Shown here: piece after piece, positions 52,922 through 62,798 of the stretch
Layout of the letters: every line of letters begins with the position of its first letter
Numbering within the stretch: position 1 is the stretch's first letter
NCBI GenBank assembly: GCA_030377865.1
Contig: JAUCGA010000012.1
Location: 1 to 64,000, forward strand
DNA length: 64,000 bases
Origin: Anaerolineales bacterium HSG25
Lineage (GTDB): Bacteria; Chloroflexota; Anaerolineae; 4572-78; J111
Direction: 5' to 3'
Position numbers and translations under genes: made by a program
Notes under the pieces: model-generated
Seen by the model: only the letters and a program-made list of their open reading frames with translations
What the model was told of the DNA's origin: nothing
Databases searched by the model: none

Positions 52922-54310
52922 CTATCTTATTCGTGCTCCAAATATGTTTGGCGGCAAGACGATACCTGCATTTTCAATACGTTCGTAAAATTTTGGACGA
53001 ACTCCTGTTGCTTTTAACCGACCAATAATCTTACCGTTTTCAATACCCTGTTGCTCAAAAACAAATATATCAGATAGAACCACAACATCTCCTTCCATCC
53101 CTTGAACTTCAGTACAATATGTAACTCTACGACTACCATCACGTAAACGGGTTTGCTGAACAATCATATCAACGGCAGAAGCAATTTGCTCACGAATGGC
53201 TCGGGCAGGCAAGTCCATTCCAGCCATTAAACACATGGTTTCAAGTCGGGAGAGCATGTCACGAGGTGAGTTTGCGTGTGCAGTGGTCAAGCTACCATCG
53301 TGTCCAGTATTCATTGCCTGAAGCATGTCCAAGGTTTCACCACCACGACACTCTCCAACCACAACACGGTCAGGACGCATCCGTAGGGTATTGATGACCA
53401 AATCTTGAATTGAGACCTCACCTTTACCCTCAATGTTAGCTGGGCGAGATTCTAGTGTAACCACGTGTTCCTGCTGAAGCTGAATTTCAGCCGCGTTTTC
53501 TACAGTGATAATTCGCTCATCTTCAGGGATGAAAGAAGATAGAACATTAAGTAAGGTCGTTTTACCTGATCCTGTTCCACCAGAAACAACCATATTGGCT
53601 CGAGCAATTACACAGGCTCGTAAAAACTCAGCTGTTTGCTCAGACATAGAACCAAATCTAACTAAATCTTTAATTGAAAGTGGATCTTTCTCAAATTTAC
53701 GGATGGTTAGTGTTGGTCCGTTAAGCGCAAGAGGAGGAATAATAGCGTTAACCCGTGAACCATCAGGAAGACGAGCATCAACAAGTGGGGAGCTTTCATC
53801 GACACGTCGACCAAGGGGAGATACGATTCGGTCAATTACTTTAAGCACATGTTCATTATTCTCAAAAGTAACTTTACTAAGAGCGAGCTTACCCTTTTTT
53901 TCAACAAATACCTTCTCAGGGCCATTAACCATGATCTCACTCACATCTTCATCGGCTAACAATATTTCTAAGGGACCAAAACCAAGTATATCTGCGACAA
54001 TTTGGTCATACAACCGCCCCCGTTCAGCCCGACTTAGAATAATATTTTCTTGGGCTAATATTTGATCAAATAGGTCTTGTATGGTACGCCGTACTTCCTC
54101 AGCATTTTTTTTTGCATCCATTGATGGATCCAATTCTATCAAAAGTTTTTCTTGTATTCTCTCCTTTAAATCCTTAAATTGATCCCCTCGTGCTGGTGCG
54201 GATGGTGCTTTACGAACTTGACGAGCAGGGCCTTTAGATTTTAAGGGAGCAGAACCAGAAGAACTATCTCCACCCGATGGGCCTTTGCTGATACGTTTTA
54301 ATAAGGACAT
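52922..54310 (-). CDS. tadA: TadA/CpaF: Tad pilus secretion ATPase
   Basis: A 462-residue CpaF-type motor ATPase. Walker A SGGTGSGKTT (about 243-252), an Asp box-like EDERIITVENAAEIQL and the His-containing TGHDGSLTTAHANSPRDML are all present. It powers assembly of Flp pilins at the membrane. The ATG at 54,310 is chosen because GAGGAA is nine bases upstream; the longer frame to 54,373 lacks one. A short N-terminal basic, Ser/Gly-rich tail precedes the ATPase. Confidence 0.94.
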   Translation of the reverse strand: MSLLKRISKGPSGGDSSSGSAPLKSKGPARQVRKAPSAPARGDQFKDLKERIQEKLLIELDPSMDAKKNAEEVRRTIQDLFDQILAQENIILSRAERGRLYDQIVADILGFGPLEILLADEDVSEIMVNGPEKVFVEKKGKLALSKVTFENNEHVLKVIDRIVSPLGRRVDESSPLVDARLPDGSRVNAIIPPLALNGPTLTIRKFEKDPLSIKDLVRFGSMSEQTAEFLRACVIARANMVVSGGTGSGKTTLLNVLSSFIPEDERIITVENAAEIQLQQEHVVTLESRPANIEGKGEVSIQDLVINTLRMRPDRVVVGECRGGETLDMLQAMNTGHDGSLTTAHANSPRDMLSRLETMCLMAGMDLPARAIREQIASAVDMIVQQTRLRDGSRRVTYCTEVQGMEGDVVVLSDIFVFEQQGIENGKIIGRLKATGVRPKFYERIENAGIVLPPNIFGARIR

Positions 54311-54428
54311 TTTAATTATTCCTCGTGAGTAAAGGCAAACCACATTATCAGAAATAAATCTACCCAGCCCCATCTCAAAATAAGATAAGGCTGGTTAGCA
54401 GTTTACATCTAACAATGTGGTTTATTTT

Positions 54429-55694
54429 TTATCCAAAGAAGCCAGATTTTGCGGGAGGTTCTATATCGCTAATAGAGGGGTTGAAGGTTTTCATTAAATG
54501 AGTACTTAGGGTAATCGCTTCTTGGCTTAAACGACTACTACGGCTACTAAGAACAAAGGGTATTCCTTGGTTTACGGCTGTTGTGGCAACCCGCTCATCA
54601 AGAGGCAAACGTCCCTCGATTCGGTACTTTATATTAGCCTCAATATCTTCGGCACGAATATTGATACGTTTATCCTCTTTGTTCAGAACAAACATAATTC
54701 GGTCTCGTTCGTATTCTAAAGCCTCTGTGATTTCAAAGAAAAGTTTTGCATCTTTAATCGCTGGAATTTCAGGTGTGGTGACAACCACTATTTTATCGGC
54801 AATATCTAGAACACTGAGTACGTATTCATCTAAGACACTACTTGTATCTACAATAATTATATCAAAACTTGTTTTGAGATGCTCAAGAACCTCTACCGTA
54901 AAAGAAGGAGAGATATTATCTGCTTCTTCCGGTCGGGTAGGAGCTAATAACGCTTTGATACCTGAACTATGCACAATTAAAACATCGTTAATTAGCTCAT
55001 CGTCAAGATCGTCGGCATTATCAGCTAGGTCAACAATTGTTCGGCTGGCGTAGAGATTAAGCAATACACCAATATCACCAAATTGCAGATTTGCATCAAC
55101 AACGACAACTTTAGCGGCGGCATTTTGTTGTAGAGCAACTGCTAAGTTAACCGCTATTGAACTGCAACCAACCCCGCCCTTGGCACTAAAAACTGTTATA
55201 ATTTTCCCATGCTCTTGTGGAACAGATGTATCTGCGGTCTCAGCGTCGGGAGGGATTTGTATTGTCGGGAGGGCTTGACGACGAGTTGCTCCTAATTGGT
55301 AAACTCGACGAATACTACTAACGAGTTCATCACTAGAGAACGGTTTGATTAAGAACTCTCTAGCTCCAGCTAACATTGATCGACGCAAATAATCGGATTC
55401 ACCTTGAACCGACATCATAATAATTTGAGCGAATGGTACTTGTTGCGTAATTCGCTCACTGGCAGTGATTCCATCAACGCCAGGCATATTGATGTCCATC
55501 AAAATAATATCTGGCTGTAATTCAACAGCCATCTGAATTCCCTCTTCGCCGTTTGTTGCAGCACCGACGACATCTATATCGGATTCAAAGAAAAGCAGTT
55601 TTCGAAGATTTTCGCGGGTTTCTGGAATGTCATCTACAATAAGTAAACGGATTTTTTCCTGATCATCTGAATTTGAGGATGATGCACCGGACAT
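54429..55694 (-). CDS. tadZ: TadZ/CpaE: receiver-MinD fusion for pilus localisation
   Basis: A 421-residue protein. An intact receiver domain (about 14-130) has acidic DDIPE, phospho-acceptor Asp in IILMDINMPG and the Lys in FLIKPFSSDEL, so it may be phosphorylated. A MinD/ParA-like ATPase follows (about 165-400) with the deviant Walker A FSAKGGVGCSSIAVNLA. TadZ places the pilus machine in the cell. In many homologues the receiver is degenerate; here the key residues look complete. Confidence 0.92.
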   Translation of the reverse strand: MSGASSSNSDDQEKIRLLIVDDIPETRENLRKLLFFESDIDVVGAATNGEEGIQMAVELQPDIILMDINMPGVDGITASERITQQVPFAQIIMMSVQGESDYLRRSMLAGAREFLIKPFSSDELVSSIRRVYQLGATRRQALPTIQIPPDAETADTSVPQEHGKIITVFSAKGGVGCSSIAVNLAVALQQNAAAKVVVVDANLQFGDIGVLLNLYASRTIVDLADNADDLDDELINDVLIVHSSGIKALLAPTRPEEADNISPSFTVEVLEHLKTSFDIIIVDTSSVLDEYVLSVLDIADKIVVVTTPEIPAIKDAKLFFEITEALEYERDRIMFVLNKEDKRINIRAEDIEANIKYRIEGRLPLDERVATTAVNQGIPFVLSSRSSRLSQEAITLSTHLMKTFNPSISDIEPPAKSGFFG

Positions 55695-55785
55695 AAGCTA
55701 CTACCTTGTGATTTGGTTTTGTTTATAATGTGTTGATTATGAGTAGCCGTTTAGGCTACTCATAAATAGAAGATCAAGCGAGTTT

Positions 55786-56931
55786 TTACTGACCTGAATT
55801 AGGTTTATCTCGAATTTGTTGTAAAGAGGTTAAATCCGCAGGTGTGAGATCTAAGCTATCTAAGTCAATCAATAGTTGATCAATAGATTTAGGCTCTGCC
55901 ACCATGATTGCATCTATTTTTGGTGGAACAGCAATACTAAAACGAGTAAGCATGTATTGCAAGGTAACCGCCTCTGTTAAATGATCGGCGTTTTCCTCAT
56001 TTGCCGCACGCAATGCCATTTCAGTACCAATACCACTTTGACGTAACCAGAGTAAAACAAGTGCATCTTGTGGTGTAACAGCTAAGGTAGCAATATCGGG
56101 AACATTGGGTGTTGGAGGTAAAGGCTCTTCACCTTCTGCGGGTGGTGGTGGTGGTGGTGGTTCAATCCAAGGACCAACTTTTATGACTTTAGCCGCTTGT
56201 ACGGTCAACTGTGCGGCACGCCTCGGAATAGGAATACCACTCCCTTGAATAATGGCGGTTACGGCTTGTTCACCATCTCCATATATTTCAGTCCGTCCTT
56301 CATCTAGTTCCTCTAACAAATCAACTCCGGCAAGGACTGTACCAAATTCTTCCTGAAATTCTTGTCTTGGGATTAAAAATCGAACCTTATTTGGTAATAA
56401 AGTCTGAAATTCTTCGTCCACATCAAGGAAGAAAGCGGTAACTAAAATATCAACTGTATCACCGGGTTGAATAGCAAAAGCCACACTACTTTGCCGGTTA
56501 ATAGGAAAAGCCACAGCGACTCGCCCAAGCGGTATTTGTAATGAAGCCTCTCCAGAAGCACCGGGGTCTGCTAACATATCGCGCAAGATTAATTGTCCTT
56601 GCACGATATCTGTTTTTGCCACCTTACCAATGGTTTCGACCTCTTGATCAATCACTCCCGGCGGGAGTACTGAACTTTCAGGCCAAGAACGACGACCAAT
56701 TGAACCAGCCACAAAGGGAGCGCCTCGAGCAATTGGTTGTAAGGCGACAATAACTTCTCTTAATGGAATCTCTGGCGTTGGGGTGGGTGGAGCATCAGCC
56801 GCAGGCGGTGGTTCTACACTCCCAATAAGTGAATCCAAACCATCACTGAATACTACCACGTAAACGCCAACTCCCACCACCGCAAGCGTTAAAACAACAG
56901 CGACTATTAAAAGTAATCTATTTCGTTGCAT
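55786..56931 (-). CDS. cpaB: CpaB/RcpC: Tad pilus assembly protein with SAF domain
   Basis: A 381-residue protein with an N-terminal membrane anchor (about 4-26), a Pro-rich stretch, a SAF domain (IPLREVIVALQPIARGAPF onward, about 60-125) and a RcpC/CpaB domain (VAVAFPINRQSSVAFAIQPG, about 150-180). A Pro-rich PPPPPPPAEGEEPLPP linker interrupts the C-terminal half. In diderm bacteria CpaB stabilises the secretin; here no secretin gene is in view, so it may act on the wall side of a monoderm. The ATG at 56,931 has AGGGA upstream; an earlier TTG in frame is less likely. Confidence 0.9.
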   Translation of the reverse strand: MQRNRLLLIVAVVLTLAVVGVGVYVVVFSDGLDSLIGSVEPPPAADAPPTPTPEIPLREVIVALQPIARGAPFVAGSIGRRSWPESSVLPPGVIDQEVETIGKVAKTDIVQGQLILRDMLADPGASGEASLQIPLGRVAVAFPINRQSSVAFAIQPGDTVDILVTAFFLDVDEEFQTLLPNKVRFLIPRQEFQEEFGTVLAGVDLLEELDEGRTEIYGDGEQAVTAIIQGSGIPIPRRAAQLTVQAAKVIKVGPWIEPPPPPPPAEGEEPLPPTPNVPDIATLAVTPQDALVLLWLRQSGIGTEMALRAANEENADHLTEAVTLQYMLTRFSIAVPPKIDAIMVAEPKSIDQLLIDLDSLDLTPADLTSLQQIRDKPNSGQ

Positions 56932-57066
56932 GTCAAAATATTCCCTCTCCGACAAAATTGTACGAAAGGGACGCTGGTAAAATCCATGATACCATTTTCT
57001 CTAAAAAAGTCAAGGGTATCTGAAATATGGTAAGGTGGCTTGAAAGCATTTTTGTTTCCCGTATTA

Positions 57067-58545
57067 TTAAGGTTGAGTACAGGCTGGATCACCAGCTTGA
57101 CAGTAGTGGTTATCAAGACATTCGTTAACTGCGCCAGAAACTAGATACCCATGAATATATGGGTCTATTGGATTGCCAAAATCATCGACTGGATTATTCA
57201 GTTCAATGTTACCATCAAGAATGACTATGGCCGCGGCCTTAAAAGTCCCCCCCTCAATAATTGGAATTATTATCTTTTGACCAGCATAACTACGAATCAA
57301 CTCCTCTATCTCATCGGGATCTGAGAAGGTGAAGTCTCGTGTAGTAACAGGATCATTTCCATCAGCGGCATCCAAAACTTGGTTGTCGCTCTCTTCATAT
57401 TCGTTAAAAGCCATTTGAGGGTACTGCATTTCAAACTTAAAGTATTCCTCATCCGAACTCACATACGATTCATCAGCATCTCCCCACATGATCCATTTAT
57501 TCGTCGCATCGGTTAGGATGTTAATCGGGTTGCCAGTGTAGGTGGACGCGGGCAATCCTCGGCTATCAAAAGAGGGTTGAGCATCTTTAAGGCTCTCACT
57601 ACCTACAATTGGTAATGGAGCACAGATAGGTCCGATTGTGGTCGAATCGATACCACTCCGTGCCGAGGATTGAAGGCGCATTGCCATTTTAGAATACATC
57701 ATGACTGGATCTGTAATTGGAATACCGACATTCGCGGCGATAGAGCCTTCTCGGTTGGTATACAAGGGAAATCGAGTCAACTGATTTTGAGGATATGATA
57801 ACTCAGTCACAACAATATTATTGTTGGATGGGTTTAAGCTCTCATAATCTCCTTTATGCAGTAACTCACAGTTAAACACAGAATTTTCTAAGGCAAACTG
57901 ATAAACTTCTTCCTCATAATTTTTAATTTTAGTCCAATCTGTTTTGGTAATGGGGCCACTTGGACTAAAATATGTAGCATAAGTGGTATAGGTGTAATAG
58001 TCATACAGGGCTATATCAGGATGAATAATGATGTCATCATAAGTGAAGTTATCGGCAACGCCCTTATAACGATCTTTGGCTGATCCAGCCGCATCACGAG
58101 CAGTTTTAAACGTTTGGCAACAATCATCAGGATTAGCACAGGCATTCTCATAAGGTTTTCCAGTATGAGCTACAAAGTAAGAGACTGAAAGATAACCACT
58201 ACCATCGGCTAAAGTGTCAGGCAATGGAGGATCGGGTAGAATATCAAAGCTATCCATAGCTGGATCATCAAGTCCACCACTCGTCCCACCGAAATAGGTT
58301 AATATATTCTCCTTGTAACCAACGGTGTTAGCATCTCGCACCGAAAAATCAAGATATCCAGGTCGTACAGCTCGTCGAGTCACTTCCCGATTGACATTGA
58401 CTATTACTAGGTATCCTCGTAAAGCCCATGCCACCTCAAATACACCTATTAGCATTAGAATCAACAGTGGAGTAATAATCGCCATTTCGACCATAGCTTG
58501 TCCGTGCAGTCCTTTTTTCATGAAACTCTTAATTTTATTTATCAT
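57067..58545 (-). CDS. TadE-like pilus-associated protein, long
   Basis: A 492-residue protein. The N-terminus is a TadE/pseudopilin segment: GQAMVEMAIITPLLILMLIG (about 17-36) with the conserved Glu five residues into the helix. The remaining 430 residues are extracellular-like, with paired Cys and no recognised domain; ordinary TadE proteins have about 150-200 residues. GGGAG eight bases before the ATG at 58,545 fixes the start. A family B repeat lies between it and the vWA gene. Confidence 0.85.
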   Translation of the reverse strand: MINKIKSFMKKGLHGQAMVEMAIITPLLILMLIGVFEVAWALRGYLVIVNVNREVTRRAVRPGYLDFSVRDANTVGYKENILTYFGGTSGGLDDPAMDSFDILPDPPLPDTLADGSGYLSVSYFVAHTGKPYENACANPDDCCQTFKTARDAAGSAKDRYKGVADNFTYDDIIIHPDIALYDYYTYTTYATYFSPSGPITKTDWTKIKNYEEEVYQFALENSVFNCELLHKGDYESLNPSNNNIVVTELSYPQNQLTRFPLYTNREGSIAANVGIPITDPVMMYSKMAMRLQSSARSGIDSTTIGPICAPLPIVGSESLKDAQPSFDSRGLPASTYTGNPINILTDATNKWIMWGDADESYVSSDEEYFKFEMQYPQMAFNEYEESDNQVLDAADGNDPVTTRDFTFSDPDEIEELIRSYAGQKIIIPIIEGGTFKAAAIVILDGNIELNNPVDDFGNPIDPYIHGYLVSGAVNECLDNHYCQAGDPACTQP

Positions 58546-58610
58546 AAAATCTTCTCCCAATATCTATCAAAAACTCGTTAATTTATACCAAATCTCAAGA
58601 TAAACTAGCA

Positions 58611-58746
58611 GACCTGTTCGGAAATAACTAATCGTCTCATAAAAACTCAAATTCGAGGCATGCGGAGTGCAAAAGCTGATTGCTTTTGCCAGAGATGAAC
58701 ATGCAAAAGCAATCAGCTTTTGCACTCCTTTATTGCCGAACAAGTC
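58611..58746 (+). repeat. Terminal-inverted-repeat element (family B) inside the pilus operon
   Basis: Ends GACCTGTTCGGAAATAA and TTATTGCCGAACAAGTC are inverted repeats (15 of 17 matches). The internal GCAAAAGCTGATTGC hairpin is present. It sits in the gap between the TadE-like and vWA genes and could alter read-through. Confidence 0.78.
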
Positions 58747-58754
58747 TAATCGGC

Positions 58755-61700
58755 CTATCCTACAATTCGGACATAAATCTGGTCTAAAATATCTTGGAAT
58801 ATCGTGTCTAGCTCCAACGGTGAAGCGGCTGGATAAAACCTGCCTTGCCCGTTAAAGAACGGAGAAGTACGTTTTCCATCAGCACCAATATAAGAACCCG
58901 TCGCCATTGCTTCAAGCAGATCAGGATTGATTGATCCTCCTAAACCAATGGTATATAGAGCTACGTTATTGGCCGCGGCTTGTTGAGCGTAAAACATGGC
59001 ACATTGATGCGATTTGTCATTTGGTTCACCATCCCAAAAGAGTACGTTCCCATCACTGTTTTGCTGTGAACATTTATCTACTCCACTAGCCGAGGTACTA
59101 CCGGGATAGTCGGTCGGAATACCGTCTGTAAGAAGAATAATTATCTTATTTGAAGTACCCACCCGATGGCAAGCGTTCCCATCTGCCTCTGTAGCAGAAC
59201 AGTTACTAGTGACCGTTTCAGCATTACCGGGGGTATCAACTCCTAACTCTTCCAATCCTTCTCGTATACCAGCCGCCATGTTTGTCCCGCCAAGAGGCCA
59301 CTGGTTTTCGACAGCTTTAATCACGTTGGTGTAAGTAATTGGGTCGGTTTGATAACAGTTTTCAAAAGTAAAGCCCTCGTTACCCGAAGCCGTATAGTTT
59401 AAACATTGCAATTTAGAACGTGCCGCCGAATCATCGACCACATCGTTAGAAAAACCAATGAAGCCAAACTGGTCAAACTGAGGGTCTAGCCGAGAGGTAA
59501 AATTCTTAACCGCTTCTTGAGCACTACGGAACGGCTGTAGGCCAGAATAGAGGTCATTGTTCAACTGATTAACCACCTCACCATCAGGGACAACCGTACA
59601 GCCATCACCACCAAAACGTCCACTACTACTAGTGGCGGAACGTTTACAGCTACATTGTGCTTTGGGGTCTGCGTTATTTAGAGAAACGGTTAATCCGTAG
59701 GCTGGATTACAGGCATTACATGCTTCTCGTGTAGCCGAGCCACGACTGATTTTTGGGCCTGTATAGTTGTAGTTATGAGCCGCCTCAACATCATCATCAA
59801 CAACGGCAGAGCTAGAATCGAGCATAACCCGATTCATAAGCACTTTGGAAACATGATCCGCGTCTGCACCGGCATCCCCCCCCACAGGTTGAGGAACTGC
59901 TGGGTTATTAGTAAAAACGATACGATCAATTTTATAACCAGCGCTACCCTGATAAATCCGTAACGTGTATTGGCGATCATGGTCTGGATCAAGAGGGTTA
60001 TAGGAGGCTAGAGACACCGATTCTTCGGTGCCGTCGACTTCACCCAAATAAACCCATTCCCAATCTTCGTTTCTAACACGAGTATCTCGCCAATAAGGTG
60101 GTGAATCGGTGCCATTTTGATCAAATGCACCGGGTGCAGTTTGCGAAGCGGTCACACCCTGTATAACGTCCTCATTTGAAGTTTTGAAAACCTCCCAATA
60201 AATATTGGAACGATGCCAATCCCGATCACCAGTAATAGGATCAGCTGAAGCCCGTTGATAACCTAACCACTCGTAGGCATAATGACCGCCACCCACAGCA
60301 CGCACCCAAATATGGGTTTTTGACCCCCAACCATCTTTATTGGTAAAATCATACTCCACATAGGGTGGTACAGTATACAACACTTCTGGTGTGTCTTGCC
60401 AACAGTTCCCAACGCCAATCGGGAAACAGTTTATATCATACGCCCCACCAATCACTTGGGAATCTTTTTCGGGCCAGTAACTTACCCACGGTTTAGCCTG
60501 AATATAGCTACTGCAATCGATTGGTCCAACTTTGGATCCGTCTGCTAAAGTAATCTCCTGCTCACAGATTGTTTTGGCCGCGCCCACACCTAGCTTACAA
60601 TCAATCAAATCACTGCCTGTATCATCAATACCGGGATGACATAGGTTGGCTGACTGCTTGACTGTATTACCGGCTTGATTACCTTGATAAAAGTAGTAGT
60701 TTTTATGTGCCCCATTATAGATGCTGGGGTCTAGTACGTTAGGATATTGATACCCGTTGTCGGTTACACCCGTTGCAAAATGTTGTTTACCGAACTCATT
60801 CATAGTCCCCCGTTGAAGCGACCAAAACCCCTGCCCCTGTGTCCGGCCAGCTAGATTCCAGGCGTTTTGTGGGCTAATTGAGGAATAAAGTTCAGCCTCA
60901 TGGACACTATACATATAGTCAGTAATATCAGGATCTGGGGCTAACCCTAATTCGCTTAATGAAACCGATACCGATGGAATATCATACGGTACTGTAGTAC
61001 TTACAGGATAAGTCACACCACCAAGTGTAAATGAAAAAACTCCCAATGGGGTGCATAATTCCGTTTGAGGAACAGTGGTCATGGTGGGATCCCACTCTGG
61101 GTTAAAGGGTAATGGGTTATAGTAGCCATTATTAGTGGGATAGGCTTTATCAGTCACATCTTCTCGGCTAGTCCATTTTTCTGTTTTAACCCAACAGTCA
61201 ATACAAGCCGTATCGCTTTCCATAGAACCAGACAAGTCAAAAACCACCATAATATCTAAACTGTTGATACTTTCAGCCACGGCATCAGAGTAGACGGTAA
61301 TACGGTCAAAGCCTAGTAACTTCATAAAATTCATATCAACATAAGATTCACCCGATATTTTTATTCGAGAGGAGGTACCATACAATCCTTGAGTTTCATC
61401 ACATCTATTTGCTATCGCGTCGTCACCCCGAAACGCTCCCGTATCAATACTGAAAATGGTACGGGCATCATCGGGGCTATCAACCGTTACATAGTCATAA
61501 CCAACCACTTCGTTGTTTTTGACTTGATCGATATTACTATCGATTCCTAAAATTCCATCTTCATTTACATTACCACCATTTCCTGCAACTGAGGTAACAC
61601 AGCCACGTACCTTAACGATAACATCATCGCCCACGTCATAACCGTTTTCACGTAGAAACTCAATCGAACGGTTCATGGCATCCTCTTCAAACGGTAATTC

Positions 61701-61904
61701 GACCACACTGGCCAATACGGCCGCGTCAATTGCTTTGTTGAGTTTTACCCGTTCGATATAAACTAACCCTAAATCGATAGCTAATCCCAACATAGCCACT
61801 AGTCCAACAAAGGAAAAAACAAAGACGATTAGGCTTTGTCCTTGTTGCTCATGAAACGGGGTAACAATTTTCTGTTTCAGTTGATGCAGACCTTCTTTCA
61901 ACAT
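58755..61904 (-). CDS. TadG-like pilus protein with split von Willebrand A domain
   Basis: A 1049-residue protein. The N-terminal TadG segment (GQSLIVFVFSFVGLVAMLG, about 22-45) anchors it. A vWA domain begins with the metal site FDLSGSM (about 221), is then interrupted for about 560 residues, and resumes with SAQEAVKNFTSRL (about 790), PLGGTNMAAGI (about 870) and IIILLTDGIP (about 920). The insertion is Cys-rich and holds a beta-sandwich-like segment (about 520-665; HIWVRAVGGGHYAYEW, YTLRIYQGSAGYKIDRIVF) resembling carbohydrate-binding modules. A pilus-tip adhesin that binds sugars is a plausible role. AGGAGG is five bases before the ATG at 61,904. Confidence 0.9.
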   Translation of the reverse strand: MLKEGLHQLKQKIVTPFHEQQGQSLIVFVFSFVGLVAMLGLAIDLGLVYIERVKLNKAIDAAVLASVVELPFEEDAMNRSIEFLRENGYDVGDDVIVKVRGCVTSVAGNGGNVNEDGILGIDSNIDQVKNNEVVGYDYVTVDSPDDARTIFSIDTGAFRGDDAIANRCDETQGLYGTSSRIKISGESYVDMNFMKLLGFDRITVYSDAVAESINSLDIMVVFDLSGSMESDTACIDCWVKTEKWTSREDVTDKAYPTNNGYYNPLPFNPEWDPTMTTVPQTELCTPLGVFSFTLGGVTYPVSTTVPYDIPSVSVSLSELGLAPDPDITDYMYSVHEAELYSSISPQNAWNLAGRTQGQGFWSLQRGTMNEFGKQHFATGVTDNGYQYPNVLDPSIYNGAHKNYYFYQGNQAGNTVKQSANLCHPGIDDTGSDLIDCKLGVGAAKTICEQEITLADGSKVGPIDCSSYIQAKPWVSYWPEKDSQVIGGAYDINCFPIGVGNCWQDTPEVLYTVPPYVEYDFTNKDGWGSKTHIWVRAVGGGHYAYEWLGYQRASADPITGDRDWHRSNIYWEVFKTSNEDVIQGVTASQTAPGAFDQNGTDSPPYWRDTRVRNEDWEWVYLGEVDGTEESVSLASYNPLDPDHDRQYTLRIYQGSAGYKIDRIVFTNNPAVPQPVGGDAGADADHVSKVLMNRVMLDSSSAVVDDDVEAAHNYNYTGPKISRGSATREACNACNPAYGLTVSLNNADPKAQCSCKRSATSSSGRFGGDGCTVVPDGEVVNQLNNDLYSGLQPFRSAQEAVKNFTSRLDPQFDQFGFIGFSNDVVDDSAARSKLQCLNYTASGNEGFTFENCYQTDPITYTNVIKAVENQWPLGGTNMAAGIREGLEELGVDTPGNAETVTSNCSATEADGNACHRVGTSNKIIILLTDGIPTDYPGSTSASGVDKCSQQNSDGNVLFWDGEPNDKSHQCAMFYAQQAAANNVALYTIGLGGSINPDLLEAMATGSYIGADGKRTSPFFNGQGRFYPAASPLELDTIFQDILDQIYVRIVG

Positions 61905-61949
61905 AAATCCTCCTGAATAACTTGACAATGTGTGGTCAGTTTGATGTTG

Positions 61950-62116
61950 AAAAAGGAATGCAATAAATTCTCAACTATTGCCAGCAAAAGCAAGATGCTT
62001 TTGCGCTCCAACATCATCTTGACCACAGAATAACTTGACAATGGGTAGTTATTTTTACGGAGTGCAACGGCTTTAGCTGTTGCCTATAAAGCAATGGCTA
62101 AACCCATTGCACTCCG
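61950..62116. repeat. Hairpin repeats between vWA gene and next gene
   Basis: Two blocks: a GATGTTGAAAAAGGAATGCA / GCTCCAACATC block with GCAAAAGCAAGATGC (about 61,943-62,012), and a GGAGTGCAACGGCTTTAGC hairpin (about 62,057-62,116). Relatives occur at 26,500-26,760 and 41,811-41,865. Confidence 0.6.
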
Positions 62117-62119
62117 TAA

Positions 62120-62785
62120 CTATGGTAACACCCGTCCATCGGTGGCTCGAATAAGTACCGACTGGGCGTAATTTGTATCTGAATTTGAGTTTAGCCCCAC
62201 CACAAGCCAAGCTGGTGTGGAGAGTGTTCTATCAGCTCGGAGCTGAATAATTAGCTCTAGTCCCGGATTATTCTGTAACATGGATTTACCGCCATGATCA
62301 AGCCATGTGGCTAGGGCAACGGGACTGTCAATCAATGGTTCATTAATAGCAAAGGTGTCAGGAGCCAAGCTGACCGGAATAGGATGTTGAAAGATTTGAA
62401 CCTGACTATCAGAGGTAACGGTCACAAACAGTTTTCGCTTTAACTTTGGTGAATAAAAATGGTATGACCAATCATTCGGTTCACCTACTTTAGAAATAGA
62501 AAGCAGATTCGGCCAACGGCTACTAGCGTTGATTAAAGCCGCATCAGTCGACCAGTTTAAGGCCGCAGTATGGGCTAATTCGTACTGTTTTAGACCCGTA
62601 ATATCTTGATAAGGAATGATATGACTCGGTGTGGGTAGCGATTGCAGTTCAGTTTCTGGTGGCTGAGCATTAGCCTGATTTGCATGTTGAACGATTAACA
62701 TACCGACTACAATCACAACCACTCCAGCCAGTGAAAAGGCTCCAACCAGCCAAATTAAATGTCGACGACGTATGTTTTGTAACAT
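62120..62785 (-). CDS. Membrane-anchored protein in the pilus operon, unknown function
   Basis: A 221-residue protein with one N-terminal membrane helix (about 9-35) after a basic start (MLQNIRRRH) and an outside-facing alpha/beta domain of about 170 residues. I do not recognise the domain; it has segments like LNWSTDAALINASSRWPN and LELIIQLRADRTLSTPAWLV and no Cys. The ATG at 62,785 is chosen; a TTG two codons upstream is also possible, with AAGGA nearby. It follows the partial surface protein by eight bases and precedes the vWA gene, so it is cotranscribed. Confidence 0.78.
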   Translation of the reverse strand: MLQNIRRRHLIWLVGAFSLAGVVVIVVGMLIVQHANQANAQPPETELQSLPTPSHIIPYQDITGLKQYELAHTAALNWSTDAALINASSRWPNLLSISKVGEPNDWSYHFYSPKLKRKLFVTVTSDSQVQIFQHPIPVSLAPDTFAINEPLIDSPVALATWLDHGGKSMLQNNPGLELIIQLRADRTLSTPAWLVVGLNSNSDTNYAQSVLIRATDGRVLP

Positions 62786-62798
62786 AAACAAGCTGTCC

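Noticed and set aside
53505-55053. Long rightward open frames inside tadA and tadZ
   Set aside because: Ser/Arg/Ile-rich antisense frames over strongly conserved ATPase motifs; no ribosome-binding site.
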